A stretch of 38,618 bases of DNA from positions 1-38,618 of the forward strand of contig JAGWBP010000024.1 in the NCBI GenBank assembly GCA_021295835.1. The letters run 5' to 3'. The position numbers were made by a program, and so were the translations under genes. Positions 1-8,680 of the stretch are shown here, in pieces. Within the stretch, counting starts at the first letter, position 1. The number at the start of each line of letters is the position of its first letter. The notes under the pieces were generated by a model. It did not search any database, had not been told where the DNA came from, and was given only the letters and a program-made list of their open reading frames with translations. The stretch comes from Gemmatimonadota bacterium. Its GTDB lineage: Bacteria > Gemmatimonadota > Gemmatimonadetes > Longimicrobiales > Gaopeijiaceae.

Positions 1-344
1 GGGACGAGCTTCGCGGTTTCCCGGGTGGAGGCGGGGGTGGCGGCGGGGGGGCGTCCTGCGTCGTGGAGCATGAGGCCGGTCAGCGAGGACCGGATGCCTT
101 CGATCCGGGAGGAGAGGATGGCCTCTTTGCGGATGGGGCCGTAGACCATGAAAGCGGGGGCGGGGAGGAGGGGGGTGACGGCGTCGAGGCGGCCGAGGGC
201 GGTGGCGGCGGCTTCGAGGAGGTGGCCGAGGGTCTCGCGTGGGGGGATCTGGGGGGGGGGGGGGAGGGGGTGTGGGACGAAGGAGCGGACGGGTTCGCCA
301 GAGGCGGTGGTGGTTTGGTAGGTGCCGGTGGAGCTGCGTCGCAT
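1..344 (-). CDS. Fic family protein, N-terminal part (cut by window edge)
   Basis: The first 114 residues of a minus-strand gene are present and the rest lies outside the window. The stretch YQTTTASGEPVRSFVPHPLP followed by a helical segment and RKEAILSSRIEG (about residues 72-83) matches the Fic_N domain that precedes the catalytic Fic fold. SSRIEG fits the (S/T)xxxE(G/N) inhibitory motif that lies N-terminal to the fold in one class of Fic proteins. Its glutamate blocks productive ATP binding until released. The family usually transfers AMP from ATP onto a protein hydroxyl group. The catalytic HxFx(D/E)GNGR motif would lie beyond position 1 and cannot be checked. A run of 14 C on the coding strand encodes the proline stretch near residues 27-31. 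The ATG at 344-342 has no strong ribosome-binding site. The family call rests on similarity to remembered family sequence. Confidence 0.8.
   Translation of the reverse strand, partial: MRRSSTGTYQTTTASGEPVRSFVPHPLPPPPQIPPRETLGHLLEAAATALGRLDAVTPLLPAPAFMVYGPIRKEAILSSRIEGIRSSLTGLMLHDAGRPPAATPASTRETAKLV
251..264. repeat. 14-bp G/C homopolymer inside the Fic gene
   Basis: Fourteen consecutive G on the plus strand (C on the coding strand) lie in the Fic_N proline segment. The frame is open on both sides at this length. Tracts of this length are prone to slippage, either in the cell (phase variation) or in sequencing. Confidence 0.85.
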
Positions 345-635
345 GGGGGGTGGCTGATCGTGGTCCGTCGGCGACAGGGCCTACGTGTAGGTGTGGTTGG
401 GAGACCGATGGGCGGATTCGAAGGTGGCAGGACGGTGGGAAAGATTCAAGCCGTTCGCTTTGGTAGCGGTTTCGTTGGGAAAGAACTCTTGCTCACCCCG
501 ACTCGGTTCGGCAGTGTAGCGAAAGCGTATCGGTGTTTGTTTTCCTTAATAGCCTCGTGGGGAAGGAATTGCAGTGGCGTCAGCAATGGAATTGCAATCC
601 CCGTGGCCCGAGCGGTGGGGGAGGCTAGGCTCCCA
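345..635. other. intergenic region between Fic and GH109 genes
   Basis: No gene is supported here. The region separates two minus-strand genes and must hold the Fic promoter and the GH109 3' end. Its middle (about 520-600) is less GC-rich than the surroundings. I see no convincing terminator, promoter or repeat. Confidence 0.5.
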
Positions 636-2030
636 CTACGCGCCCACGATCGGCCAGGGCGCCCAGTCCCTCCACTTCCCCCGCGTGAAGTCGGGGAACT
701 CCACGGGCGCGCTGCCGTTGGCCACGCTGATCTCCGACAGCTCGCAGACCGCGCTGAGCGCCGCCGCATCGTAGACGTTCATGTCCAGCGGGAGACCCTC
801 GCGGAGACACTTGATGAGCCGGTAGTTCTCCATGAAGTCCATGCCGCCGTGGCCCCCGCCGCTCGCCGCCGCCTGGAGCGCGGTCCACAGGGGGTGCTCG
901 AACTCCTCGTAGTAGGCTTCGGCATCTTCCCAGCGGTGTCCCGGGCTGCGGCCCTCTACGTAGACGCGGTCGGGGTAGCCCTGGAAGATGCCGCGCGTGC
1001 CCTGGACCTTGTTGATGCGGTCGTAGGGACGGGGGAGATTGGTGTCGTGGACGACGTAGATGGTCCTGCCGAGGACGGTCTGGATGAGGCTGCCGTTCAC
1101 GTCGCCGAGCGCGAAGGTCTCGGCGCGCTTGGCGTGTCCCTCGGGGTAGTTGGCGATGGCGTACTCCTGCAGGCCGCGCGAGGGGCTGCTCATCGAAACC
1201 AGGTGCGCGAACTGGTCGCCGCGGTTGATGTCCATGCAGTTGGCGACGGGGCCCAGGCCGTGGGTGGGGTAGAGGTTGCCGTTGCGGGTCCAGGAGTGGT
1301 CGCGGCGCCAGAGTCCCTCGGCTTCGTCGCCGAACTTGATCCCGCGCAGGTCGTGGAGGTAGCCGCACTCGGCGTGGAGGATTTCGCCGAGCAGGCCCTG
1401 CCGGGCGAGGTTCAGGCAGAGGAGTTCGGCGCGCCCGTAGTTGACGTTTTCCATCATGGTGCAGTGGCGGCTGGTGCGTTCGGCGGTCTCGACGAGCTCC
1501 CAGCAGCCGTCCAGGGTGTACGCGGCGGGGACCTCGGTGGCCGCGTGCTTGCCGTTCTCCATGGCTGCGACGCAGACGGGGACGTGCCAGCGCCACGGGG
1601 TCGCCGTGTAGACCAGGTCGAGGTCCTCCTCGGCGCAGAGGCGTTCGAAGTCGGTCTCGCCATTGGTGTAGAGGGTGGGGCGGGGGTGGCCGGCCTCTTC
1701 GATGATGTCTGCGGCCCGCGTAGCGTGCGGTTCGCGGATGTCGCAGACCGCCGTGATCACGCAGCCGTCGATGCGCACCAGGTTCTGGACATGCGCCGTG
1801 CCCTGCAGACCGACGCCGACGTACCCGATCCGCACGTTCTCGATGGGCGGGGCGGCGAAGGGGTCCTGCGGTGGGGAGCCGAGGCTGCGGGGCGTCGACG
1901 CTGGATAGGCCCCGTCGGAGTCGCCGCATCCGTGCAGGGTGGTCGCCGCGACGCCGAGGGCCCCGGCCTTGAGGAAGTCCCTGCGGTCCAGTCCGCAGAG
2001 GTGACGTGAATTGGGGGAGCGGTCGTTCAT
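636..2030 (-). CDS. Gfo/Idh/MocA family protein, GH109-type glycosidase
   Basis: A 464-residue exported protein. RRDFLKAGALG (residues 16-26) is a twin-arginine signal, and a cysteine follows in LHGC (35), so it may be a Tat-exported lipoprotein. IGYVGVGLQG (about 68-77) is the Rossmann NAD-binding turn. The core carries MMENVNYGR, GNLYPTHGLGPVA, GHGGMDF (His394) and a C-terminal PVEFPDFTRGKW. I associate all of these with family GH109 (alpha-N-acetylgalactosaminidase), which uses bound NAD for an oxidation-elimination type hydrolysis. Substrate is inferred; related members of unknown specificity exist. The start ATG follows GGAGG with about 8 bases between, and it overlaps the stop of an antitoxin relic in ATGA. 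No sugar operon surrounds it. Confidence 0.85.
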   Translation of the reverse strand: MNDRSPNSRHLCGLDRRDFLKAGALGVAATTLHGCGDSDGAYPASTPRSLGSPPQDPFAAPPIENVRIGYVGVGLQGTAHVQNLVRIDGCVITAVCDIREPHATRAADIIEEAGHPRPTLYTNGETDFERLCAEEDLDLVYTATPWRWHVPVCVAAMENGKHAATEVPAAYTLDGCWELVETAERTSRHCTMMENVNYGRAELLCLNLARQGLLGEILHAECGYLHDLRGIKFGDEAEGLWRRDHSWTRNGNLYPTHGLGPVANCMDINRGDQFAHLVSMSSPSRGLQEYAIANYPEGHAKRAETFALGDVNGSLIQTVLGRTIYVVHDTNLPRPYDRINKVQGTRGIFQGYPDRVYVEGRSPGHRWEDAEAYYEEFEHPLWTALQAAASGGGHGGMDFMENYRLIKCLREGLPLDMNVYDAAALSAVCELSEISVANGSAPVEFPDFTRGKWRDWAPWPIVGA

Positions 2031-2190
2031 CTCCAGACCTCCGGATAGCGGGTGGGCAGGCTACTCATCGTAAGGCGCGCCGCCGTCTCGGTCACGCTCC
2101 ATCCGGCTTCGTTCATGCTCTCACGAGTCAGTTCGCCCAATTGCGGGGGTTCGACATCGCACCCACGCTCTCACCGCCAGTGCTGTTCAT
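2027..2190 (-). pseudogene. HigA-like antitoxin relic (N-terminal part, frameshifted)
   Basis: A very strong ribosome-binding site (AAAAGGAGG, minus strand near 2198-2206) precedes an ATG at 2190, but that frame stops after 20 codons. In another frame (about 2170 to 2027) the text PPQLGELTRESMNEAGWSVT followed by ETAARL resembles the start of HigA/XRE addiction-module antitoxins (pattern PPHxGELIRESM...GW.VTETAARLG). It ends after MSSLPTRYPEVWR, where helix-turn-helix helix 3 should follow. The TGA stop overlaps the ATG of the GH109 gene. I read it as a decayed antitoxin gene whose leader may still drive translation of the downstream gene. No toxin is recognisable nearby. Confidence 0.5.
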
Positions 2191-2355
2191 GATTCTGTCC
2201 TCCTTTTCCATCTCGCCGCTCGCGCGAGATTATCCATGAACCGACAGAAGCTAGACGGCGGAGCGAGCGACCAAATGGCGAACCGGGGGACGGGCGACGG
2301 CGCGGCCGAAGTGCCGCAGGGCGCACGGTGCCTCCTCCGGGTGAAGGTTGGCGAC

Positions 2356-2816
2356 TGGGAGGCGATGCACCGAGTCAACGCCACCGGCCCGCTCCTCGTC
2401 ACGCAGGCGCTGAACGAGGGTGGGGGCGAATCGTGAATGTGGCGTCGGTCGTCGGGCTGAAGGGCGCTCGCTACATCGCTTCGTACGCGGCCTCCAAGCA
2501 CGCCCTCCTCGGGATGACGCGCTGCCTGGCCGAGGAGCTCGCGGGCACCGGGGTGACCGTCAACTCCGTCTGCCCCGGGTATGTGGACACGCCGATGACG
2601 ACGCGCAACATCGGGCGCATCGCCGAAGCTACCGGTCGCGATGCGGCGGCGGTGCGGCAAGGCCTCGAGGAGATGCAGCCGAGCGGGCGCTTCGTTTCGC
2701 CGGGCGAGGTCGCGCGCGCCGTACTCTCCTTCCTTTCCGAGGCGGCGGACTCGCTGCAGGGCTCCGAACTGATCGTCCGCAGTGGGTCCGATGTGGTTCC
2801 TCAGGCCCGCCCTTGA
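2356..2816 (+). pseudogene. short-chain dehydrogenase (SDR) relic
   Basis: Two frames together give the C-terminal two thirds of an SDR. WEAMHRVNATGPLLVTQAL lies in one frame up to about 2413. RGWGRIVNVASVVG, then YAASKHALLGMTR (the YxxxK catalytic motif) and VNSVCPGYVDTPM follow in another frame and run to 2816. The frame change near 2413-2425 coincides with a short loss of residues usually present between these blocks. The N-terminal Rossmann nucleotide-binding TGxxxGIG region is absent upstream. The sequence is most like 3-hydroxybutyrate dehydrogenase-type SDRs. It is therefore truncated and frameshifted and is not expected to be active. Confidence 0.75.
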
Positions 2817-2883
2817 GAACCATGGGTGAGGTCGTGCGCGCCGTACTGTCCTCCCTTATCGAAAACGGCGGCCTCGCTGGGCA
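2703..2883 (+). repeat. partial duplication of the SDR 3' segment
   Basis: The segment beginning GGCGAGGTCGCGCGCGCCGT at 2703 recurs, diverged, beginning GGTGAGGTCGTGCGCGCCGT at 2825, an offset of 122 bases. Translated, the copies read GEVARAVLSFLSE and GEVVRAVLSSLIE. The similarity fades after roughly 55 bases. The second copy lies after the SDR stop codon and is not attached to a gene. Confidence 0.7.
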
Positions 2884-2960
2884 CCGATCGAGCGCAGGAG
2901 GCAGGCCTGATCCGCCTTTGGGAAGGTGGCCGTACTCTAGACGAAGGGATAGGTTCCAAT

Positions 2961-3935
2961 ATGGCGGAAACGGCGAATCTGAGCCTGGGATTGGCGGTGC
3001 CGACACATCCTCGCGAGGTGTCACCCGAGGTTGCGTCGCCACCCGACGGCCGCTGCGTTACCGCAGTGTGCGAGGGGCGCGCCCGGCTCTTCGAGGCCGA
3101 CTGCCTGGACTGGCTCTCGTCGCATCCCACCGCATCGATTCACGCGGTCGTCACCGACCCGCCCTACGGACTGGTCGAGTACACGCCAAAGGAGCAGGAG
3201 AAGCTGCGCTGCGGCAGGGGCGGCGTTTGGCGCCTGCCTCCGTCCTTCGATGGATGCAGGCGTTCCCCAGTGCCGCGGTTCACCACGCTGACCGCCATCG
3301 ATCTCGCTCGCATGGAACGGTTCTTCCGCAGGTGGGCTGGCGAGCTGACTAGGGTACTGGTGCCCGGCGCTCACGTCATGGTCGCATCCAATCCGCTCGT
3401 GGTCCAGCGCGTGACTACGGCGCTCGCCTCGGCCGGATTCGAGCCGCGCGGGCAGATCATCCGGCTGGTGATGACGATGCGCGGGGGCGATCGGCCCAAG
3501 AACGCCCACGAGGAGTTCCCAGGCGTCTCCGTGATGCCTAGGTCCATGTGGGAGCCCTGGGTGCTGGTGCGAAAGCCGATCGAGGGCCGGGTTCAGGACA
3601 ATCTCCGGCGCTGGGGAACCGGGGGTCTCCGGCGCCCATCCGAGGACCGACCCTTCGGCGACGTCATCCGCTCACACCCCACGCATGCCAAGGAGCGCTC
3701 GCTCGCTCCGCACCCGTCGCTGAAGCCGCAGTCGTTCCTACGCCAGCTTGTGCGCGCCTCCCTTCCCCTGGGCAGGGGCATCGTGCTGGACCCGTTTGCA
3801 GGGTCGGGATCCACTCTGGCGGCAGCTCAAGCCGTCGGCTATTCCAGCATCGGCGTGGAGATCGATTCCAGGTACGTCGAAGTCGCCAAGTCGGCGATCA
3901 GGGCACTCTCCGCACTCGAAATTCAGACGCGATAG
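2961..3935 (+). CDS. DNA methyltransferase, beta-class N6-adenine/N4-cytosine
   Basis: A 324-residue modification enzyme. The catalytic motif IV DPPYG (Asp66-Gly70) comes first, and the S-adenosylmethionine-binding motif I LDPFAGSGST (about 276-285) comes last, with a presumed target-recognition region between. This permuted order defines the beta class. HPSLKP before motif I is typical. DPPY is more usual for N6-adenine enzymes, but N4-cytosine cannot be excluded. I chose the ATG at 2961, which follows GGGATAGG. The in-frame GTG at 2826 would add sequence derived from the duplicated SDR relic. The gene meets the minus-strand nuclease gene tail to tail with a 13-base overlap, so I read the two as a Type II restriction-modification system. 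Confidence 0.85.
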   Translation: MAETANLSLGLAVPTHPREVSPEVASPPDGRCVTAVCEGRARLFEADCLDWLSSHPTASIHAVVTDPPYGLVEYTPKEQEKLRCGRGGVWRLPPSFDGCRRSPVPRFTTLTAIDLARMERFFRRWAGELTRVLVPGAHVMVASNPLVVQRVTTALASAGFEPRGQIIRLVMTMRGGDRPKNAHEEFPGVSVMPRSMWEPWVLVRKPIEGRVQDNLRRWGTGGLRRPSEDRPFGDVIRSHPTHAKERSLAPHPSLKPQSFLRQLVRASLPLGRGIVLDPFAGSGSTLAAAQAVGYSSIGVEIDSRYVEVAKSAIRALSALEIQTR

Positions 3936-4576
3936 ACCCAGCTGCGGCGAAGGCGAGCAATCCCCTCGCGGTGGAGCGTGGCGGTTCGCGTGCCGAGCAG
4001 CCCACGCGCGTTTCTGCAGAAGTCGTCCTCCCGGACATGCGCCAGGTACACTTCGCGAAACTCCATCGGTGCGCGTGCGGACGCGGGCTCGGTCGCGGCG
4101 TCCACTCCGTAGACGAAGACGCACATCCACTGCTCGCGGGCGCCGTGGGTGTCGACGGCGCCGCCCTTCTTGCGAGTGCTCTTGACTTCGACCCCATGCT
4201 CGCCCGACTGCACGGCGTCATTCGGATACCTGCCACCGACGATGAGATCGGGATGGCCGTTGTGGAAACGGTTCTCCACCAAGGTTCGCGAGTGCCGGGC
4301 TAGGCAGCCGGTCAGCATGTCCGAGATGATCCCCGACATGGCGGCTGGTCGGAGCATGTCGTCGAACCGTGGCAGTCCCTTCCGTGATAGCGAGCTGTTC
4401 ACGTCGAAGAAGAAGTCGTACACGTCCTGCATCGCCAACTCGAAGTCCTTTAGGCGGAGCTCGTACGGAAGCTGGATTTCCGAGTTGAACTTCGTCGGAT
4501 CCGGCGTCGCCCTATTCGGCGTCATCTCCTTGGCTTCCGAGAGCTGGGACTTAGGGGGCGCGGCACTGGCCGCCAA
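3923..4576 (-). CDS. putative Type II restriction endonuclease (PD-(D/E)XK)
   Basis: A protein of up to 217 residues. HPDLIVGG (Asp110) and, 20 residues on, GVEVKST (Glu130, Lys132) make a PD-(D/E)XK nuclease core. It is followed by GGAVDTHGAREQWMCVFVY, a block I have seen associated with restriction enzymes but cannot tie to a named specificity. The convergent, overlapping methyltransferase gene strongly supports a restriction role. The recognition site is unknown. The start is uncertain. The longest frame begins with TTG at 4576. An ATG at 4525 (MTPNRATPD) has AAGGAG directly abutting it, which is too close for a normal ribosome-binding site. It lies 90 bases downstream of the metalloprotease gene on the same strand. 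Confidence 0.75.
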   Translation of the reverse strand: MAASAAPPKSQLSEAKEMTPNRATPDPTKFNSEIQLPYELRLKDFELAMQDVYDFFFDVNSSLSRKGLPRFDDMLRPAAMSGIISDMLTGCLARHSRTLVENRFHNGHPDLIVGGRYPNDAVQSGEHGVEVKSTRKKGGAVDTHGAREQWMCVFVYGVDAATEPASARAPMEFREVYLAHVREDDFCRNARGLLGTRTATLHREGIARLRRSWVYRV

Positions 4577-4666
4577 CCCTCCCGTCAGGCCGTTCGCAAC
4601 GGCAGCGCCCCCGTGCCGAAGCAGCCTCCCCGCCCTGGCTCTCCGGTACAGCGCTTGTGATACAAC

Positions 4667-7195
4667 TCACAACCCCGGCGGTGCTTCCTCCTGAGCGAAG
4701 GGGAAGACGATCCGCGGCATCGGGCCTGCCGTCGGCGGGGGCTTGTTGGCCGGATCCAGGATCGTCCCGATCCGGACTACGGCGTCTAGGAAGTGCCACC
4801 TAGTCGGCTCGTGCGTCGCCGCGCCGGCAGCGGCCGCGAGGTCTTCCTTCAGCGTCGTCAACTGGGCGCGCGCATAGGCTGCGACATCGGACTCCATGGC
4901 GTCGTCACTCCACATCAGAGACTTCATCCGGTCAAGGTACGCCCGCTGCAGGTTGCGCCTGTAGGCGTCCGTTGCCTCTCCTGACATCGCTTCGGACCAG
5001 ACGCCGCTTCGGAGATCGTCGAGCATCTCGCCCAGCGAGTACGCAGCCTCGCCGTGGAAGGCTTCCTGCTCCACTAGCCTCTCCATGCGCCCCACGCTAA
5101 GGACTTGGTTCAGCGTGGACGAATGGGCGGCGCGCACCAGATCCAGGGCCCCAGTTCCCTGGAAGCGCATCAGGATGTCGGTGTCGATAATCCACTCGGG
5201 GGTCGCGAAGACCTGTGTGTTCAGGTACTCCATGGCCCTCATCTGGCGCTCCCGGTCCACCGCCTCGTAGGGGACCCCCTCCTGCCCCTGGCGCTTTCGC
5301 GTCACCACCACGCCGCCGATGTTCGCCAGGACATGGCCCGTGTAGCGTCGCCACTGGGTCACGACGTTGCCGTAGAGCTCCTCGAGCTGCGAGTAGTCCT
5401 CGCCCTCCTCGTGCGTCCACTCCGTCAGCCTCTCCAGGATCCGCTTCAGATTCTCGACGCCGTATGCGGAGGCCAGCATTGCGTCGTCGCCTATCGCCTC
5501 AGTCAGCGCGGAGGGGTCGGCTCCGGTCGGACTCGAGAAGCGGTAGACCGGGTCTTCCTGCATCCGCCTCACGAGCTTGCGCAGGTCGCCCAGCTCGCTC
5601 TCGCGGTCCTTGCCGGGATACGCCCTGTACCCCCACTCGACCGCGAACCTGTCGTAGGGTCCCACAACCGGGTAGTAGCAGGTGTCGTCGCCGGGCTGCG
5701 CCACGTAGTTGAACCGCGCGTAGTCCATGATCGACGGGGCGACCCCCATCTCGCACACGAAGCGGGTGCGCAGCTTCTCCACCGGGTATGCGGCCGATGC
5801 CTGCATGTTGTGTGGCAGACCAAGCGTGTGACCCACCTCGTGCGCCGACACGAAGCGGATCAGCTCGCCCATCACCTCGTCGTCGAAGCTGACGCCCCGT
5901 GCGTCCTCGTTGGCTGCGGCCGTCTGCACGAAGAACCAGTTGCGCAGAAGGTTCATGACGTTGTGGTACCACTGGATGTCGCTCTCGAGTATCTCGCCGC
6001 TGCGCGGGTCGTGGACATGAGGTCCCGAGGCGTTCTGGATCGGCGACGCCAGGTAGCGGATGACCGAGTAGCGCGCGTCTTCGGGGTGCCAGTCGGGGTC
6101 GTCCGCAGGTGCGTCCCGGGCCACGATGGCGTTTGTGAAGCCCGCCTGCTCGAAGGCCGGCTGCCAGTCCACCACCCCCTGCTTCAGGTAGGGGATCCAC
6201 TTCGGCGGGGTGGCCGGATCGATGTAGAAGACGATGGGCTTCACCGGGTCCACCGCGACTCCTCTCGAGTAGGCGGCGGGATCGGAGGGATCGAGACGCC
6301 AGCGCGTGATGAAGCACCTGGTCTCGGCGCGCTGCTCGTCCAGCCCGTAGTCGATCCGGCTGTTGCTGAAGAAGCCCACCCGCTCGTCGCACAGACGGGG
6401 TTCCATGGGATCATCGGGAAGGAGGAGCATCGAGTGGTGCATCTCCAGCGAGATCGTGTTGCTTGCGGGGATGGGCGCCTCGCCCGCCTCGTAGGTGACC
6501 ACGCGCCGGACCTCGACGTTGGTCGGGTAGGCGGAGGCCCTCACGACGTAGCTGCGATCGTCGTCCAGTTGCCTCACCTTGAGGGCCTCGCGGCGAAAGC
6601 CGGAGAGGCCTATCAGCTCCACGTCCTTGGAGAAGAGGTCGGTGACCTCGACGACTGCGGCGGTCGAGTCCTCCGACATTACTTCGATGTCGAATGCCAT
6701 GAGGATCGGTTCGAAGTTCGAGTTTCTCACCGCCTGGGCGATGGCGGCGGTGTCGTCCGCAAAGCTCCCGTAGCTGGCCAGCCGCAGGAGGATACGCTCC
6801 TTGTTGCGCTCCCAGCGGACGGTCGATGTGTTCGTCTTGGATCCCCCGTAGCCCACCCCGCTGGCAGTGCGGGCGACCCTGCTCAGGAGCAGCATCTCCC
6901 TGCCCAGCAGCTCGAGCGGTATCTCGTAGTAGAGCTTCTCGTCGACCATGTGGGTGTCGAAGAGCCCCTCGCTCGTCACCGCCTCCTCGGTAATCACGTC
7001 GGCGTAGGTGGTGATCGTGTCCTCCTCCTCCTCCTCAGTGTCCGCGGTGTCGGCCGCTTCGGCATCCTCCTCCTGCTCCTCCTGCTCCTTCTCCTGGAGG
7101 GGAGCGAAGACGGCGGCCGATACCGGCGCGGGCGCGGTCCATCCGATTGCAATGGCGGCGAGCAGGGCGAGGGATATCAGGGTGGGTGAGCGCAT
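4667..7195 (-). CDS. secreted zinc-dependent metalloprotease (DUF5117/DUF4953 type)
   Basis: An 842-residue protein starting at the ATG at 7195 with GGAAGG about six bases upstream. A Sec signal (MRSPTLISLALLAAIAIGW, cleavage near APVSAA) is followed by a very acidic low-complexity stretch (about residues 33-60). The zinc site is HEVGHTLGLPHN (His452, Glu453, His456, His462), the HExxHxxGxxH arrangement of metzincin-like enzymes. A Met-turn candidate is SIMDY (Met490). The N-terminal half matches the DUF5117/DUF5118-like beta region that accompanies this protease family, widespread in Bacteroidota and Gemmatimonadota. Substrates are unknown. The location is periplasmic or outside the cell. 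Longer open sequence upstream of 7195 lacks a signal peptide and is not used. Confidence 0.9.
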   Translation of the reverse strand: MRSPTLISLALLAAIAIGWTAPAPVSAAVFAPLQEKEQEEQEEDAEAADTADTEEEEEDTITTYADVITEEAVTSEGLFDTHMVDEKLYYEIPLELLGREMLLLSRVARTASGVGYGGSKTNTSTVRWERNKERILLRLASYGSFADDTAAIAQAVRNSNFEPILMAFDIEVMSEDSTAAVVEVTDLFSKDVELIGLSGFRREALKVRQLDDDRSYVVRASAYPTNVEVRRVVTYEAGEAPIPASNTISLEMHHSMLLLPDDPMEPRLCDERVGFFSNSRIDYGLDEQRAETRCFITRWRLDPSDPAAYSRGVAVDPVKPIVFYIDPATPPKWIPYLKQGVVDWQPAFEQAGFTNAIVARDAPADDPDWHPEDARYSVIRYLASPIQNASGPHVHDPRSGEILESDIQWYHNVMNLLRNWFFVQTAAANEDARGVSFDDEVMGELIRFVSAHEVGHTLGLPHNMQASAAYPVEKLRTRFVCEMGVAPSIMDYARFNYVAQPGDDTCYYPVVGPYDRFAVEWGYRAYPGKDRESELGDLRKLVRRMQEDPVYRFSSPTGADPSALTEAIGDDAMLASAYGVENLKRILERLTEWTHEEGEDYSQLEELYGNVVTQWRRYTGHVLANIGGVVVTRKRQGQEGVPYEAVDRERQMRAMEYLNTQVFATPEWIIDTDILMRFQGTGALDLVRAAHSSTLNQVLSVGRMERLVEQEAFHGEAAYSLGEMLDDLRSGVWSEAMSGEATDAYRRNLQRAYLDRMKSLMWSDDAMESDVAAYARAQLTTLKEDLAAAAGAATHEPTRWHFLDAVVRIGTILDPANKPPPTAGPMPRIVFPFAQEEAPPGL

Positions 7196-7444
7196 GTCGT
7201 CCTTCCGGGAAGAGGAGTACCGATCGCGGTCAAGGTAGTTGCGGACCGGAAGTCGGTCCAGTCGGCAGAGTGTGGCAGGCTGTGTCGGGGACGGGCTGGA
7301 GGTGTGGGCGGAGGAGTACATCGGCGTATGCGGGGGCGGCGCGACCCGTGCCCGGGATGTTTCCGTCGGTGGACGGCACTTAGGTTGGGCAATGGGACAC
7401 AGCCGCCAGGCGGCGAACCGCAGTCCGGACGCAGGAGACACATC

Positions 7445-8569
7445 ATGGGCAGGCAAGCAAGACGGGCGATGATTCGCAGGAACGGGCAACGGGCCACGAT
7501 CCTGTATTCCACTGTGGCGGCTCTTGGCGCGCCCGCCGCAGGCGCCCAGCAGGTGCTTGAGATCGACACCACGACCGGGCGGGTCATCATCGACGATGAA
7601 TGGCGCGCTATTCGCACCATGGAAGACATGCCACTGGACCGGACCAGGGCCATTCTCTACGTGACCGACGATGAGGAACAGGAGGAGGGGGTCATGGCCT
7701 TCTCTCTCGAGACGGGGGAGTGGATCCGGACCATTCCAACCCCGGAGGGCGACGGCCCCCGCGAGCTTTCGCGGGGCATATCCGGCATGTCGCTCGGCCG
7801 TGACGGGCGGCTCTACGTCGCCGGCTACGTACGGGTCCTGGAGTTCGACCCGCTAGGGCGGTACGTCGACAACTGGCGGCCGCAGGTGGAGACGGTATGG
7901 GGAGCCTGCGAGTTCGGCGGTCAGCCGACCGTGGTGGGCTACGGCGGCGTGGTACGGCGAGGTCCCGACGGGGCGAATGAGCGCTTCGGCCCCGGTATTG
8001 TGGACCACCGCACGACAACCACCGAGAAGACACCGGATGGTCGTGTCACATACGCATCCGGTTCCCCTCCCCGCATCGCCTGCACGGAAGATGCGGCATA
8101 CGTAGTGGCGCGTTCCGGGGAGGGTGCGGATTCGGTGTTCGTGCACCATCGCAACGGCGAGATGGAGAGGTGGGCGGTCCCGGACGAACTCGCCGAGGCG
8201 TTGGACGACGATTGCAACGTGCCGGTCAACCAGTCCGGAACCTCCCTCCCCTGTACCGCCTGGCCCCGGTACCGGAAACCGTCTCTGGATAGCCGGGGCA
8301 ACCTCGTACTGATCGGCCATGACATCGAGGTCCCGGGCGCCATCATCGATCCCGAAACCGGCTGCTATGCGGTGGTGCGCAAGCCGGGAAGATCATTTGA
8401 CTATGGCGCCCTGCACATGTACCGGGACAGCGCCCTCGTGTTCCGCAACGTTGCCTGGGGAGACGATCAGGGCAGGTTTACCCTGTCCAGCACCGCCAAC
8501 CGAGTCTCCCTCCACCCGCTGCGCCGTGTCAGCGGCGAGCCGTGCCCGGGGATGCTGCCCGTCCGTTAG
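7445..8569 (+). CDS. exported protein of unknown function, possible beta-propeller
   Basis: A 374-residue protein. The ATG at 7445 follows AGGAGA. A basic N-terminus and hydrophobic stretch ending AAGAQQ give a plausible signal peptide. The body has repeated short blocks of the kind W/I-R-T-I-P-T-P-E-G-D-G, GRDGRLYVAGYVRVLEFDPLG and SRGNLVLIGHDIEV, which resemble blades of the 6-bladed propeller proteins common in Gemmatimonadota. Four cysteines lie toward the C-terminal half. It diverges from the metalloprotease gene, and the 249-base gap is the likely site of both promoters. I do not recognise a named family. The propeller reading is an inference from the repeat rhythm. Confidence 0.75.
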   Translation: MGRQARRAMIRRNGQRATILYSTVAALGAPAAGAQQVLEIDTTTGRVIIDDEWRAIRTMEDMPLDRTRAILYVTDDEEQEEGVMAFSLETGEWIRTIPTPEGDGPRELSRGISGMSLGRDGRLYVAGYVRVLEFDPLGRYVDNWRPQVETVWGACEFGGQPTVVGYGGVVRRGPDGANERFGPGIVDHRTTTTEKTPDGRVTYASGSPPRIACTEDAAYVVARSGEGADSVFVHHRNGEMERWAVPDELAEALDDDCNVPVNQSGTSLPCTAWPRYRKPSLDSRGNLVLIGHDIEVPGAIIDPETGCYAVVRKPGRSFDYGALHMYRDSALVFRNVAWGDDQGRFTLSSTANRVSLHPLRRVSGEPCPGMLPVR

Positions 8570-8680
8570 CACATGGCGTCGGCCGTCGAGCGAAGGGCGT
8601 GGGCGGTCGGCTTAGCCTCATCTCACGTTCCTCGGCAACACCCCGCGAGTACCTGACGATACGCTGGGGCGGCGGCGAGA

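Noticed and set aside
63..2009. A 648-codon plus-strand open frame across the Fic and GH109 genes
   Set aside because: It spans two real minus-strand genes and the gap between them. Its sequence is low-complexity and unlike any protein family.
5105..7189. A 694-codon open frame antisense to the metalloprotease
   Set aside because: It lies entirely within a gene with clear catalytic motifs and shows no domain of its own.
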